Shown here piece by piece: positions 1 through 8,763 of a stretch of DNA of 34,551 bases. The number at the start of each line of letters is the position of its first letter. The stretch's first letter is position 1. The position numbers and the translations under genes were made by a program. The notes under the pieces are model-generated. The model searched no databases. It saw only the letters and a list, made by a program, of their open reading frames with translations, and had not been told where the DNA came from. Source of the stretch: Alphaproteobacteria bacterium (GTDB lineage: Bacteria; Pseudomonadota; Alphaproteobacteria; Micavibrionales; Micavibrionaceae); contig JAJFGW010000015.1 of assembly GCA_021775915.1 (NCBI GenBank), positions 1 through 34,551 of the forward strand. Reading direction: 5' to 3'.

Positions 1-16
1 CATTTATTTACTCCTC
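1..16 (-). promoter_or_regulatory. Ribosome binding site and start codon of a gene leaving the window
   Basis: On the minus strand a perfect GAGGAG Shine-Dalgarno (bases 11-16) is followed after 7 bases by an ATG (bases 3-1). The previous gene stops at base 25, so the spacing suits the next gene of an operon. Only the start codon lies inside the window, so nothing can be said about its product. Confidence 0.6.
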
Positions 17-24
17 TATTACTT

Positions 25-357
25 TTAATCCTGATGGATAATAAGGGGAAAATACTGGCCGCTATCCGGCTCTTTTTCCTTCTCATCCATCAGCACCATC
101 AACACCTGATATGCGTTTTGCATATCCCTGGCGAATTCTGGTGGTACCTGCGTACCAAAATTGCGAATATCGCCATCATCCATAACGAAGTCCAAATGCC
201 TTGTCTTCAGGTTAAATTCTAGCCATGACAAGTCACTTTTGAACGGCTTGTTGTGAAAAACAGCAACTTTTGCGCCTTCATTCACAACCAGGTCGACCTT
301 AAAATCAGGGTCGCCAACTTCACTATATTTAGGTTTTTCAGGGGTTTCTTCGGACAT
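25..357 (-). CDS. Conserved-looking small hypothetical protein
   Basis: I do not recognise this protein of about 110 residues. The reading frame is open up to 414, but I prefer the ATG at 357 (MSEETPEKPKYSEVGDPDF...) because it has a weak AGGGA-type ribosome site just upstream and begins a typical acidic, soluble N-terminus. There is no signal peptide or membrane segment. The body is rich in D, E, F and V with a central motif DGDIRNFGTQVPPEFARD. It looks cytoplasmic. It lies about 200 bases downstream of purH on the same strand and 21 bases before the next start codon, so it may be co-transcribed with the gene that exits the window. Function unknown. Confidence 0.7.
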   Translation of the reverse strand: MSEETPEKPKYSEVGDPDFKVDLVVNEGAKVAVFHNKPFKSDLSWLEFNLKTRHLDFVMDDGDIRNFGTQVPPEFARDMQNAYQVLMVLMDEKEKEPDSGQYFPLIIHQD

Positions 358-556
358 GTTCGTCCCTAATAGTTGATTAACACCCTTACATCCTAAGCCG
401 TTCGTATAAACCATTCAACACTAGTAACCTTAATAGATCGTAAATTTTTATGTATTTATGGTAATTTTGTTGTGGGGGCTGTGTGTAACATAAATAAACA
501 GGCCAAGAAGTATATTAAAATATCGGCGTAGTTTTGGCGTAAGTATTTGAATTTGT

Positions 557-2185
557 TTAATGCCGGAAGTGACGCATGTCCGTAAATACCATGGCAAGGC
601 CGCGTTCATCGGCGGCTTCTATGATATCTTCGTCACGGATTGAGCCGCCGGGCTGGATAATAGCGGTGGCACCGGCATCTGCGGCGGCAATCAGGCCGTC
701 TGCAAAGGGGAAGAAGGCGTCTGAGGCCACAACAGAGCCTTTCGTCAGAGTATCCTCAAACCCGGCTGCTTTGGCGGCATCAATGGCCTTCTGCGCGGCT
801 ATTTTTGTGGAATCTATCCGGCTCATTTGCCCGGCGCCGATGCCAACGGTGGCTTGATTTTTAACGTATATAATCGCATTCGATTTGACGTGCTTTGCCA
901 CTTTGAAGGCAAAGATCATGTCTTCTAGCTCTTGCTCCGTTGGTTCCCGTTCCGTAACAATTCTTAAATCTTCGGCTGTTATTTGCCCGTCATCGGCATC
1001 CTGTACCAGCAGGCCGCCGGATAATGTTTTAACCAACCGGCGGTGGGCTGTTGGGTCAGGCATGGCACCTGTCGTCATGACGCGCAGCTTCTCTTTGCTT
1101 TGTAAGATTTTTAGCGCCTCTGTCTCGATGGAGGGGGCTATAATGACTTCGCTGAAAACCTTTATAATTTCTGCTGCGGTTTCTTTGTCCAGCGTTCTAT
1201 TCAAGGCAACAATCCCGCCAAAGGCGCTAACCGGGTCACAAAGCAGAGCTTGTTTGTAGGCTTCTAACGGTGTTTCCCCAATAGCAATGCCGCAGGGGTT
1301 CGCGTGTTTGATAATGGCAACTGTGGGCTCCTCAAATTCTGAGACCAGTTCAAAAGCGGCATCTGTGTCATTGAGGTTGTTGTAAGACAACTCTTTGCCT
1401 TGTAATTGTTTGGCGGTAACAACGCCGGGGCGTTTGCTTCCATCCAGGTACAGGGCTGCTTTTTGGTGCGGGTTTTCGCCGTAGCGTAGTGTTTGCTTTC
1501 GGTCACCGGAAAAGCTAATTCGGCGAGGGAATTCGTATTCATCGATTTGTGCGGCGATCCAGCTGGCAATATTAGAATCATAGGTGGCTGTTAAAGCCAG
1601 AGCGCTTCCGGCCAGTTTTTGGCGCAAGGCATAGGTGGTGGCGCCGTTATGCTCTTTCATGTTTTCAAGGACAAGGGCGTAATCCTGTGGGTCAGTCAGA
1701 ACGGTAACGAATTCATGGTTTTTGGCAGAGGCGCGAATCATGGCCGGGCCGCCTATATCTATGTTTTCAATGCAGGTCTCGTAATCTCCGCCATCCTGCA
1801 CCACATCGGTAAAGGGGTAGAGGTTAACGACCACGAGATCAATATTGCCAATGTTGTTGTCCAGCATGGCTTGTTTGTGAGAGTCGTTATCCCGGCGGGC
1901 GAGAATACCACCATGAATTTTGGGGTGAAGTGTTTTAACGCGGCCGTCCATTATTTCCGGGAACCCTGTGTGATCAGCGACATCAACGACGTTGATACCT
2001 GCCTCTTTTAGAGTCTTGGCTGTGCCGCCGGTTGATAGGATTTCTACGCCGTAGTCCTGTAGTTCTTTGGCAAATTTATCCAGCCCGTTCTTATTGGTAA
2101 CGGAAATAAGGGCACGCTTTATGGTTACCGATCGTGGGTCACGGATCGTTTCCTGCGCAGTCGTTTGTGAATTTTCTATACTCAT
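557..2185 (-). CDS. purH: Bifunctional AICAR formyltransferase / IMP cyclohydrolase
   Basis: PurH carries out the last two steps of de novo IMP synthesis in the cytosol: 10-formyl-THF-dependent formylation of AICAR, then ring closure to IMP. The N-terminal MGS-fold cyclohydrolase covers about residues 24-165 (STGGTAKTL near 51; [18 protein letters not shown] near 81). The AICAR transformylase follows, with the family motifs RYGENPHQ (234-241) and KHANPCG (293-299), and the C-terminus ends in the usual RHFRH. The length of 542 residues is slightly above the usual 520-530 because of an extra N-terminal stretch of about 20 residues. No clear Shine-Dalgarno precedes the ATG, so the true start is less certain than the identity. 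It lies 33 bases downstream of cheR and may be read through from the chemotaxis operon. Confidence 0.97.
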   Translation of the reverse strand: MSIENSQTTAQETIRDPRSVTIKRALISVTNKNGLDKFAKELQDYGVEILSTGGTAKTLKEAGINVVDVADHTGFPEIMDGRVKTLHPKIHGGILARRDNDSHKQAMLDNNIGNIDLVVVNLYPFTDVVQDGGDYETCIENIDIGGPAMIRASAKNHEFVTVLTDPQDYALVLENMKEHNGATTYALRQKLAGSALALTATYDSNIASWIAAQIDEYEFPRRISFSGDRKQTLRYGENPHQKAALYLDGSKRPGVVTAKQLQGKELSYNNLNDTDAAFELVSEFEEPTVAIIKHANPCGIAIGETPLEAYKQALLCDPVSAFGGIVALNRTLDKETAAEIIKVFSEVIIAPSIETEALKILQSKEKLRVMTTGAMPDPTAHRRLVKTLSGGLLVQDADDGQITAEDLRIVTEREPTEQELEDMIFAFKVAKHVKSNAIIYVKNQATVGIGAGQMSRIDSTKIAAQKAIDAAKAAGFEDTLTKGSVVASDAFFPFADGLIAAADAGATAIIQPGGSIRDEDIIEAADERGLAMVFTDMRHFRH

Positions 2186-2218
2186 AGGAATAGGTTTAGG
2201 AGATATTTCCTGGTTTGT

Positions 2219-3073
2219 CTATCCGGCAGCTGACTTTTCCAGAGCTTCCATGTCATAGTTGCCTTCTCGGAGAACGTAGAGGCCGCGGCAATCACTCATA
2301 GGAGTGAAGTCTTCTGAAATACCCAAGACAGTTTCGGCGCCGCCCAAAAACAGGAAACCGTCTGAGGGTATACGCTTTGCCATTTTGATGAGGATCTCTT
2401 TTTTCGTTTCTTCATTAAAATAAATCAGAACATTGCGGCACAGAATAATGTCAAAAAGGCCAAGAGTCGCCATGTCGTTTAACAGATTAAAGTTCTGAAA
2501 CTTAACCATGTTGCGGACCTCTTCTTTTAGTTTCCAGTTTTCATTATTTTGCTCAAAATATTTTGTTAGCAGCTGAATGGGAAGGCCGCGCTGTACCTCG
2601 AACTGTGAATATTCTGCTTTTCTTGCTATTTCTAAAATGTCATCAGAGATGTCGGTCGCAACAATTTCGATCTTCCAGCCAGGAATAAGGTGCTGATTTT
2701 CAAGCGCTGTGATGGCCAGAGAGTAGGGCTCTTGGCCGCTGGAGCTGGCCGCGCACCATATGCGCAAAGAACGCTGAGTAGATCTGCTTTTTGCGATATA
2801 GGGCAAAACAACTTCTTTGAAAAGCTCGAAAGGCTTGCCATCACGGAAAAAGGAAGTCTCATTGGTCGTCATGGCTTCGACTATATCTTTGACAAGAGCC
2901 GGATCTGGCATGCCGCGTAGAGCAACGCTCATGGTATCCAGAGAAGCAAAATCCCATTTTTTAGCAACCGGGGTCAGACGCGAGTCCAAGAGATAACATT
3001 TGTCCGCTGACAATGTAAGGCCGGATTGCTTCATCAGCATGTCTTTATATAGATCGAAGTCAGCTATACGCAT
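2219..3073 (-). CDS. cheR: Chemoreceptor glutamate O-methyltransferase CheR
   Basis: CheR methylates glutamates of chemoreceptors using S-adenosylmethionine and so sets adaptation with CheB. The 284 residues have the standard two-part layout: a helical N-terminal domain (1-80) with the conserved NETSFFR (71-77), and a Rossmann-type SAM domain containing IWCAASSSGQEPYSLA (105-120), the acidic ATDIS strand (139-143) and FDIILCRNVLIYF (207-219). There is no VxR-type C-terminal extension, and no TPR or pentapeptide tether module is visible. It is the last chemotaxis gene of the operon, 35 bases after cheB. No chemoreceptor gene lies in the window. Confidence 0.96.
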   Translation of the reverse strand: MRIADFDLYKDMLMKQSGLTLSADKCYLLDSRLTPVAKKWDFASLDTMSVALRGMPDPALVKDIVEAMTTNETSFFRDGKPFELFKEVVLPYIAKSRSTQRSLRIWCAASSSGQEPYSLAITALENQHLIPGWKIEIVATDISDDILEIARKAEYSQFEVQRGLPIQLLTKYFEQNNENWKLKEEVRNMVKFQNFNLLNDMATLGLFDIILCRNVLIYFNEETKKEILIKMAKRIPSDGFLFLGGAETVLGISEDFTPMSDCRGLYVLREGNYDMEALEKSAAG

Positions 3074-3108
3074 ATTTGCACTATCTCTGTAATTTGTTTA
3101 CACACAGT

Positions 3109-4245
3109 CTAGTCTATAACATTTTTTTTCAGCCAGGGCCCTATTTCATGTATAGGTAACACCTCCGTACACAGTCCCTCCAGGGCAACGGCTCCTGGCA
3201 TACCCCATACGACACTGGTTTGTTCATCCTGGGCGATGATATATCCGCCTTTATCTGCAAGAAGCTTAAACCCTTCTATACCATCGCTACCCATACCGGT
3301 TAGCATAATACCGAGCACTTTATTTCCGTATAGGTCAATGACGCTTTTCATCATGGGCTCAACGGAAGGCTTACAATAGTTCACTTGAGGTCCTTCATCC
3401 AGGTTAACTTCAAGCCTTCCATTGTTACGAACAATTTCCATGTGATAGCCGCCCGGGGCGACATAGGCATGCCCTTTTTCGACTGGCATGCCTTGTTCTC
3501 CCTCATGGCAGGGGATTTTACAGTTTTGCTCGATATGTTCAGCCAGAATAGCGGTGAAGGTTTTAGGCATATGCTGGGTAATGACAATGGGCACATCAAT
3601 GCCGGCTACAATTCTCAATGCCTGGAAAAGAGCTTGTGGTCCGCCGGTGGAACTGCCGATAGCGACGAGGTCCGGTTTTCCATTGTAAGCCAGAGTTCTA
3701 TCACGCAAGGGAAATGTTTTTAGTTCAGTCTTTGCGGCAACTGTTGCCGTTGTTGCCGCCGTTGCCGCAGCCTTTGGACCGTTGCGTGACTTTCCCAGTG
3801 TTTTAACAAGGCGCAGAAGTGTGCTTTGAAAATCATCAGATGTACCGATGTCGCTGTTGCTTGTGGGCTTGACCAGACATTCTGTAGCACCAAGGGAAAG
3901 AGCCTTCATTGAAATGGAGGCGCCTTTACGGCTTAATGTTGAGCAAATGAGAATTTTTGTATTTGGTTTCTCTTTCAGGATGAGTGGCAGGGCTGTTATC
4001 CCATCCATTATCGGCATTTCAAGGTCAAGGACGACAACATCGGGACGTGATTTTTTGACACTGTTAACAGCCATCTGACCGTTGTGAACGGAGCTGACAA
4101 CTTTAATTTCTTTATCAGCTTCTAGTGTGCGCGCAATAAGTCCGCGGATAACGGCCGAATCATCAACCAGCATGACTTTGATTTTGCCATCATCACCGTC
4201 ATCGGTTTTTTCTTTTGTTTTAGTTTTTGATGGTAACAGAGTCAT
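3109..4245 (-). CDS. cheB: Chemotaxis response regulator / glutamate methylesterase CheB
   Basis: CheB removes methyl groups from chemoreceptors (and can deamidate glutamines) when its receiver domain is phosphorylated by CheA. The receiver spans about residues 22-140 with acidic pair D28/D29, phosphoacceptor D74 (VVLDLEMP) and K126. An Ala/Thr-rich low-complexity linker (about 159-173) leads to the methylesterase domain. The catalytic triad is readable as S199 (IGSSTGG), H225 (TQHMP) and D321 (GMGSDG). The N-terminus carries a charged extension of about 20 residues before the receiver. The ATG at 4245 has AGGGAG 12 bases upstream, rather far, but no better start exists before the receiver. 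It is the fourth gene of the cheAWYBR order. Confidence 0.96.
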   Translation of the reverse strand: MTLLPSKTKTKEKTDDGDDGKIKVMLVDDSAVIRGLIARTLEADKEIKVVSSVHNGQMAVNSVKKSRPDVVVLDLEMPIMDGITALPLILKEKPNTKILICSTLSRKGASISMKALSLGATECLVKPTSNSDIGTSDDFQSTLLRLVKTLGKSRNGPKAAATAATTATVAAKTELKTFPLRDRTLAYNGKPDLVAIGSSTGGPQALFQALRIVAGIDVPIVITQHMPKTFTAILAEHIEQNCKIPCHEGEQGMPVEKGHAYVAPGGYHMEIVRNNGRLEVNLDEGPQVNYCKPSVEPMMKSVIDLYGNKVLGIMLTGMGSDGIEGFKLLADKGGYIIAQDEQTSVVWGMPGAVALEGLCTEVLPIHEIGPWLKKNVID

Positions 4246-4279
4246 ATCAGTGTGTTACTCCCTGGGGGCAGAGATTTTT

Positions 4280-4660
4280 TTACTCCGCCGCTTGTTCCAT
4301 TAGTCCAACCTGTACAAATTTTGATTCAATGATCTCACTATCAAAAGGCTTCATAATATATTCATCAGCGCCAGAGTTCATAGCGCGCTGAATATGACCA
4401 AGGTCATTTTCAGTGGTGCAAAATATAACTTTTGGCCCACTACCATTGTCCATTTCTCGTAGTTTTTCAAGGAACTCTATGCCACTCATGACTGGCATGT
4501 TCCAGTCCAGCAAAATCACATCAGGCATGGTACCCTGACAGGCATCATAGGCCTTCTGGCCATCCTCTGCCTCATCACAGGAAAACCCCAATCCTTCAAC
4601 TATGCGGCGCGCAACTTTTCGTACGACACGGCTGTCATCAACAACTAAACAGAATTTCAC
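4280..4660 (-). CDS. cheY: CheY-type single-domain response regulator
   Basis: This is a stand-alone receiver of 126 residues with the full phosphorylation set: D8/D9, phosphoacceptor D52 (LLDWNMP), T82/T83 (CTTEND) and K104 (MKPFD). It has no output domain. Position between cheW and cheB makes it the probable target of CheA, passing the signal to the flagellar switch, although the flagellar genes lie elsewhere. The start is GTG, supported by GGGGG six bases upstream. The short C-terminal tail (LMEQAAE) is unremarkable. Without sequence comparison I cannot exclude that it acts as a phosphate sink instead of the motor-binding CheY. Confidence 0.9.
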   Translation of the reverse strand: MKFCLVVDDSRVVRKVARRIVEGLGFSCDEAEDGQKAYDACQGTMPDVILLDWNMPVMSGIEFLEKLREMDNGSGPKVIFCTTENDLGHIQRAMNSGADEYIMKPFDSEIIESKFVQVGLMEQAAE

Positions 4661-4736
4661 TTATATCCCCCACAGCTAATACTATATTTCTACAAAACGT
4701 GCGTTACAATCTATAGTGTACAGAGTCGTCTGTCCA

Positions 4737-5231
4737 TCAGGCATGGACTCCTTTCAGTAATTTAGGCACATCAAGAATAACTAAAAGCTGAGATTCCAGT
4801 CGAAAAATACCCATGGATATCTCACGCCAGACAGAGTCCAGCGTTGCTGGGTTGTTTTCATAGTTTTCGTTTTTCAGGCTTAGGACGTCTCCGACCTTAT
4901 CTATGATCAGGCTGTAAAGCTCGTTTTCATGCTCGACGACAACGCTCATATCTTCCTCATCGTCAAGGCGCGGGTCCAGGCCCAGTCGTTCGCGAACATT
5001 GATCGCCGTGACAATGCGCCCGCGTAAATTCAATGCGCCAGCAACTTCTCGTGGAGCCAGAGGGATTTTTGTCACTTTTTGTGATCCAAGCACGTCCTGT
5101 ACCTGTAGTACGGGGATGCCAAACATTTGATCGGCAATTGTGATGGTCAGAAAATCTTTGGCCGAACCAGAAGCAATCTCTGCTTCTAAGTCTTGAGTTT
5201 CTTGAGTGTTTGCATTTGCTGCTGTTGTCAT
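4737..5231 (-). CDS. cheW: Chemotaxis coupling protein CheW
   Basis: CheW bridges CheA to chemoreceptors in the membrane-proximal array. The 164-residue protein is a single CheW-fold domain with a 25-residue acidic N-terminal tail. Recognisable family stretches are FLTITIADQMFGIPVLQVQD, KIPLAPREVAGALNLRGRI and the C-terminal LVILDVPKLL. Its ATG overlaps the TGA of cheA in an ATGA arrangement, which points to translational coupling and matched amounts of the two partners. A longer out-of-frame reading starting at 5244 is not used. Confidence 0.95.
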   Translation of the reverse strand: MTTAANANTQETQDLEAEIASGSAKDFLTITIADQMFGIPVLQVQDVLGSQKVTKIPLAPREVAGALNLRGRIVTAINVRERLGLDPRLDDEEDMSVVVEHENELYSLIIDKVGDVLSLKNENYENNPATLDSVWREISMGIFRLESQLLVILDVPKLLKGVHA

Positions 5232-7906
5232 GAAGCTTCTCCATAGCTTTCCGATAATGTCTGGGAAAGCGTGTTTAGTAAGGTTTCGCGGTCAAATTTG
5301 GCAATATACTTTGTGAATCCGGCCTGTATGCCGCGATCCATATCTTGCGGTGTTGTATGAGAGGACAGGGCAACAAGTGGTATGTTCTGCCAGTTTTCCT
5401 GTGTTTTAACTTTTTCTGCAAACTCAAAGCCACTCATCTCCGGCATTTCAATGTCGCTGACAATGATATCAAAATCATGCCCCGCGTCGCATAATTTCAG
5501 CGCGTCCATGGCACTTTCTGTCGTTGTGACCTCATAACCTGCAACCCTGAGAAGGGGTGTGAGCATATTGCGGAAGAAGGGGCTGTCTTCGACTAGTAAT
5601 ACCCGCTTTCTCTGTCCGCTACTATCGCTACCGTTAGCCCCATAGGGGTTGTCATCATGATCTTTGAACCAGTCTTTATTGACCGTTTGCAGGAAGTGCT
5701 CAACATTGACGACGTCGGTCGCTTTGTCTTCAATGATAGCGCTGCCGAGAACGCCGTCCTTGGTCCCTGCTATCTGGATGTCGATATGTTGCTCTGTAAT
5801 ATCAATGATTTTATCAACGATCAGTCCCATAGAGCTTCCTTTGTCGGAAAAGACCAGAATAGGCTTGCTCTCGAGTTCCATAACTTCCATGGAAGAGTCA
5901 AAGGGGATGAGAGGCATAAGTTCGCCGCGATATTGGACAACAAACGCGCCGTTAGCTTTTTCGATTTCAGCTGTTTTAACTTCCTCAAGTCGTGAAACAA
6001 GCTCGAGAGGTACGGCTTTGGGGTTTGCGTTGCCGGCGGTAAAAAGCAGCAGGGATGTTTTTGCCATTCCGCTGTCGATTTTAGCTTCTGCGGCGGCCCC
6101 CCCTCCCATTGTTTCAGCGGCCTCAATTTCACCAGAGTTTTTGGCAATACCGGCCGGGTCTAAAATCATAATAACGCTGCCGTCGCCGAGGATGGTATTT
6201 CCTGAGAAAATGTCGAGGTCGCGCAGGATATTCGGTACTGGCTTGATGACAATTTCTTCAGTGTCAAAAACACGATCGACAATAACGCCGAACGTATAAG
6301 AGCCGACCTGAGTGACAACAATATATTTGTTAGCGTAGCGGGCTTCGTCTGCTTCCCGGCTCTCTTTTTCGCTGTCTGTCTCATCCTCATGTGAGGAAGG
6401 TGTGTCCGTATTGATTTTCAATAGTTCCTGTAGCGGCACAAGTGGTAGCAAATGATCACGCAACCGGAAGACCGGTGTTCCTTTTATTGTTTCGATACGG
6501 CTGTCACCGTCTGCTGACGTCATAACCAATTCTTTTACTGCCAGTTGAGGAATAGCAAATTTTTCTTTTCCTGATTCGACAATCAGGGCGGAAACAATGG
6601 CAAGTGTCAGCGGAATTTTTATGATAACAGAAGTGCCTTGACCTTCTACGGATTTCAGTTCAATCGATCCGCCGATTTTCTCAATATTGGTGCGAACCAC
6701 GTCCATACCGACACCACGTCCGGAAACGGAGGTCACTTTTTCAGCCGTGGAAAAGCCCGCTTTGAAAATAAACTGTTGTATTTGCTGAGGTGATAGCTCG
6801 GCAATTTCATCTGCTGTGGCCAGCCCATTTGATAAAATTTTGCTCTTGATCATCTCCAGCGGAAGACCTTTACCATCATCGGCAATTTCAATGATGATAT
6901 GGCCGCCTTCGTGATAGGAATTCAGGCGTATCGTTCCTGTTTCCTGCTTGCCGGCAGCGGCACGTATATCTGGTGTTTCGATTCCATGGTCGGCCGAGTT
7001 GCGGACCATGTGAGTGAGAGGGTCTTTAATGAGCTCCAGCACCTGACGGTCAAGTTCTGTATCTTGCCCCAGCATTTCGAGGTCTATTTTCTTGTTGAGC
7101 TCGATACTAATATCACGAATAATACGCGGTAGCTTTGCCCAGGCATTGCCAATGGGTTGCATACGTGTTTGCATCACACCTTCTTGCAAGTCCGAGACAA
7201 CATGATTCAGACGCTGTAACGGCGCGGTAAATTCACTGTCTACTTGTGAACGAAGAATTTGCAGGAGTTGGTTACGATTTAGCACAAGCTCGCTGACAAG
7301 GGTCATTAAATTTTCCAGCACATCAACATTGACGCGTAATGACTGGTTAGCAACGGAAGATTCCTTGGGGACGGCCTGGTCAGCGTCTTCCGCTGCTGGT
7401 GTTGGCGCGGCGGCTGGTGGTGGCTCAGCTGCCACGGGTTGTTCTTCCGGGGTTTCTTCCTGCGTTTTTGGCTCAATTATTATATCTGCCATGTCCGGCA
7501 TTATAACTTCATCACTAGGCGTCACGCCTGCATTTTTAAGAACATCTGCCAGTTTCTGGATTAATTCTGTATCGTCGCCTTCAGGCTCGGAGCCGGTACT
7601 TTCCAGCCCATCGAGAATAAGTTTAATGCGGTCAAGAGATTCAAAAATCAGCGTTACATATTCAGGCGTAACTTCGAGAGTGCCGTCCCTGAAAAGACCG
7701 AGGACATCCTCCCCTTTGTGGGCGACAGCTTCAAGGCGAGGCAAGCCAAGAAAACCGCAGGTACCCTTAACGGTATGGATGACTCGAAAGATTTGAGACA
7801 GGAGTTCTTTGTCGTTGGGGTTTTGTTCAAGCTTAACAAGACCAACGTCCAGCTCCCCAAGGTTTTCACTTGTTTCTGTTAAAAACTCTGTTATCAGGTC
7901 ATCCAT
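5228..7906 (-). CDS. cheA: Hybrid chemotaxis histidine kinase CheA with extra CheW-like and receiver domains
   Basis: CheA autophosphorylates under chemoreceptor control and passes phosphate to CheY and CheB. Order along 892 residues: Hpt domain (1-105) with phospho-His H44 in FRVIHTVKG; a Glu/Pro/Ala-rich linker (about 145-185) where the P2 CheY-binding domain would normally sit; dimerisation helices (190-260); HATPase with N box HMVRNSADHGIE (299-310), G1 DDGKGLP (343-349) and G2 SGRGVGMD (395-402); a CheW-like domain (about 430-590); a second, weaker CheW-like segment (about 616-745); and a C-terminal receiver (768-890) with E773/D774, phosphoacceptor D818 and K870. The P2 loss and terminal receiver resemble the hybrid CheA type of complex chemosensory systems. 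GGGGA lies about 6 bases before the ATG. First gene of the operon. Confidence 0.96.
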   Translation of the reverse strand: MDDLITEFLTETSENLGELDVGLVKLEQNPNDKELLSQIFRVIHTVKGTCGFLGLPRLEAVAHKGEDVLGLFRDGTLEVTPEYVTLIFESLDRIKLILDGLESTGSEPEGDDTELIQKLADVLKNAGVTPSDEVIMPDMADIIIEPKTQEETPEEQPVAAEPPPAAAPTPAAEDADQAVPKESSVANQSLRVNVDVLENLMTLVSELVLNRNQLLQILRSQVDSEFTAPLQRLNHVVSDLQEGVMQTRMQPIGNAWAKLPRIIRDISIELNKKIDLEMLGQDTELDRQVLELIKDPLTHMVRNSADHGIETPDIRAAAGKQETGTIRLNSYHEGGHIIIEIADDGKGLPLEMIKSKILSNGLATADEIAELSPQQIQQFIFKAGFSTAEKVTSVSGRGVGMDVVRTNIEKIGGSIELKSVEGQGTSVIIKIPLTLAIVSALIVESGKEKFAIPQLAVKELVMTSADGDSRIETIKGTPVFRLRDHLLPLVPLQELLKINTDTPSSHEDETDSEKESREADEARYANKYIVVTQVGSYTFGVIVDRVFDTEEIVIKPVPNILRDLDIFSGNTILGDGSVIMILDPAGIAKNSGEIEAAETMGGGAAAEAKIDSGMAKTSLLLFTAGNANPKAVPLELVSRLEEVKTAEIEKANGAFVVQYRGELMPLIPFDSSMEVMELESKPILVFSDKGSSMGLIVDKIIDITEQHIDIQIAGTKDGVLGSAIIEDKATDVVNVEHFLQTVNKDWFKDHDDNPYGANGSDSSGQRKRVLLVEDSPFFRNMLTPLLRVAGYEVTTTESAMDALKLCDAGHDFDIIVSDIEMPEMSGFEFAEKVKTQENWQNIPLVALSSHTTPQDMDRGIQAGFTKYIAKFDRETLLNTLSQTLSESYGEAS

Positions 7907-8088
7907 TATTTTTCCCCAGGGTGTATTTCAACGTTTCGTTCATCGCGTCTATCTAACTCTATACGAAAACAGTGTTTCTTTGAACGTTTTCAAAGTTTTG
8001 GCATACAGTGATATTACTTCAAAAATACTGAATTTAAGGTTAATAGGCGGGTGATTTGAAAGAGAATTTTGGGAGTGTTATTGAGATG
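7907..8088. promoter_or_regulatory. cheA upstream region with a small inverted repeat
   Basis: This 182-base gap must hold the promoter of the chemotaxis operon. It contains an exact inverted repeat TTTGAA-CGTT-TTCAAA (7979-7994), a possible operator, about 75 bases upstream of the cheA ATG. It also has two close TTAA boxes (8034-8037, 8040-8043; TTAACCTTAA on the minus strand), reminiscent of CtrA half-sites but with the wrong spacing. I see no convincing -35/-10 pair and no sigma-54 or sigma-28 type promoter. The regulatory role is inferred from position. Confidence 0.3.
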
Positions 8089-8763
8089 TTATTGATAAGT
8101 CAGTGTAAAAACGGTGCGCTCACTCTTGTGTTCAGATATATTAATCTCAAATCCATAGTGATGGGCGAGCACTGAAATTGCATACGGATGTACGAGACGC
8201 GGGTCGAGATTCTTCACTGCTATAGTTCTGGAAAGAGCTTCGTCAACCTGTTCGCGCACGAGAGTGTCTTGACCTGTTGCCGTAATGATTGTTTGGCTTT
8301 TTTCTCCGGGGGAAACGCTGATCATGCCGCCTTTAGGCAGGCATTCCTGAGCCAGCATCATAGTGCCCATCAATATTTTGCAGAATCCAAGTGGTATCTC
8401 ATCGTGGCCCATGGGGCCGTGAGGGTCCCAGTCCTGCGTGATTTTGCCGTCTGTACTAATGAGGTCATCAAATATTTTGTGGACGTCTTCGGGTTTGATA
8501 TTCGGGTCGCGTCCTCCGGCACCATAAGCCATGCGGAAAGCCTGAAGACGGGCGGCAGCCATCTGGGCGCTGTGAGCAATGAGGCCAACGGCCTCCTGGC
8601 CTCCTTCTATTCCCATTTCTTCAAGAAATTCAACGCCATTATGGACGGCACCAACAGGACTGATCAAATCGTGACATATACGGGATGCCAGAAGCTCTAG
8701 TATTTCTATATCCAAGGGAGAGCTCTCCATCTTTTCAGTATCATTCCGGGAAGGTAACGACAT
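8089..8763 (-). CDS. chpT: ChpT-type histidine phosphotransferase
   Basis: ChpT is the dimeric phosphotransfer protein that moves phosphate from the hybrid kinase CckA to CtrA and CpdR in alphaproteobacteria. The diagnostic helix SRICHDLISPVGAVHNGVEF places the phospho-His at residue 31, followed by the second bundle helix (LIAHSAQMAAARLQAFRMAYGA) and a degenerate HATPase-like C-terminal domain without N or G boxes. Length is about 224 residues, normal for the family. The start is uncertain: a TTG at 8778 has GGAGG directly abutting it, the ATG at 8763 is preferred, and an ATG at 8730 is possible. The first two overlap the end of the mutase gene. It sits upstream of cheA on the same strand. 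Confidence 0.88.
   Translation of the reverse strand: MSLPSRNDTEKMESSPLDIEILELLASRICHDLISPVGAVHNGVEFLEEMGIEGGQEAVGLIAHSAQMAAARLQAFRMAYGAGGRDPNIKPEDVHKIFDDLISTDGKITQDWDPHGPMGHDEIPLGFCKILMGTMMLAQECLPKGGMISVSPGEKSQTIITATGQDTLVREQVDEALSRTIAVKNLDPRLVHPYAISVLAHHYGFEINISEHKSERTVFTLTYQ

Noticed and set aside
1264-1581. Second minus-strand frame inside purH, considered as a frameshift fragment
   Set aside because: purH reads through intact with both catalytic domains, so there is no frameshift; this is a shadow frame.
3738-3775. Repetitive GTTGCC units in cheB, considered as a tandem repeat
   Set aside because: They encode the Ala/Thr/Val-rich interdomain linker and are imperfect; codon repetition explains them.
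5664-6299. Long open frame (211 codons) antisense to cheA
   Set aside because: It lies wholly inside cheA, has no recognisable motif or ribosome site, and is explained by codon bias of the real gene.
8034-8043. Close TTAA pair (TTAACCTTAA on minus) upstream of cheA as a CtrA site
   Set aside because: The spacer is 2 bases instead of 7, so it does not fit the known CtrA site; kept only as a remark in the cheA upstream entry.
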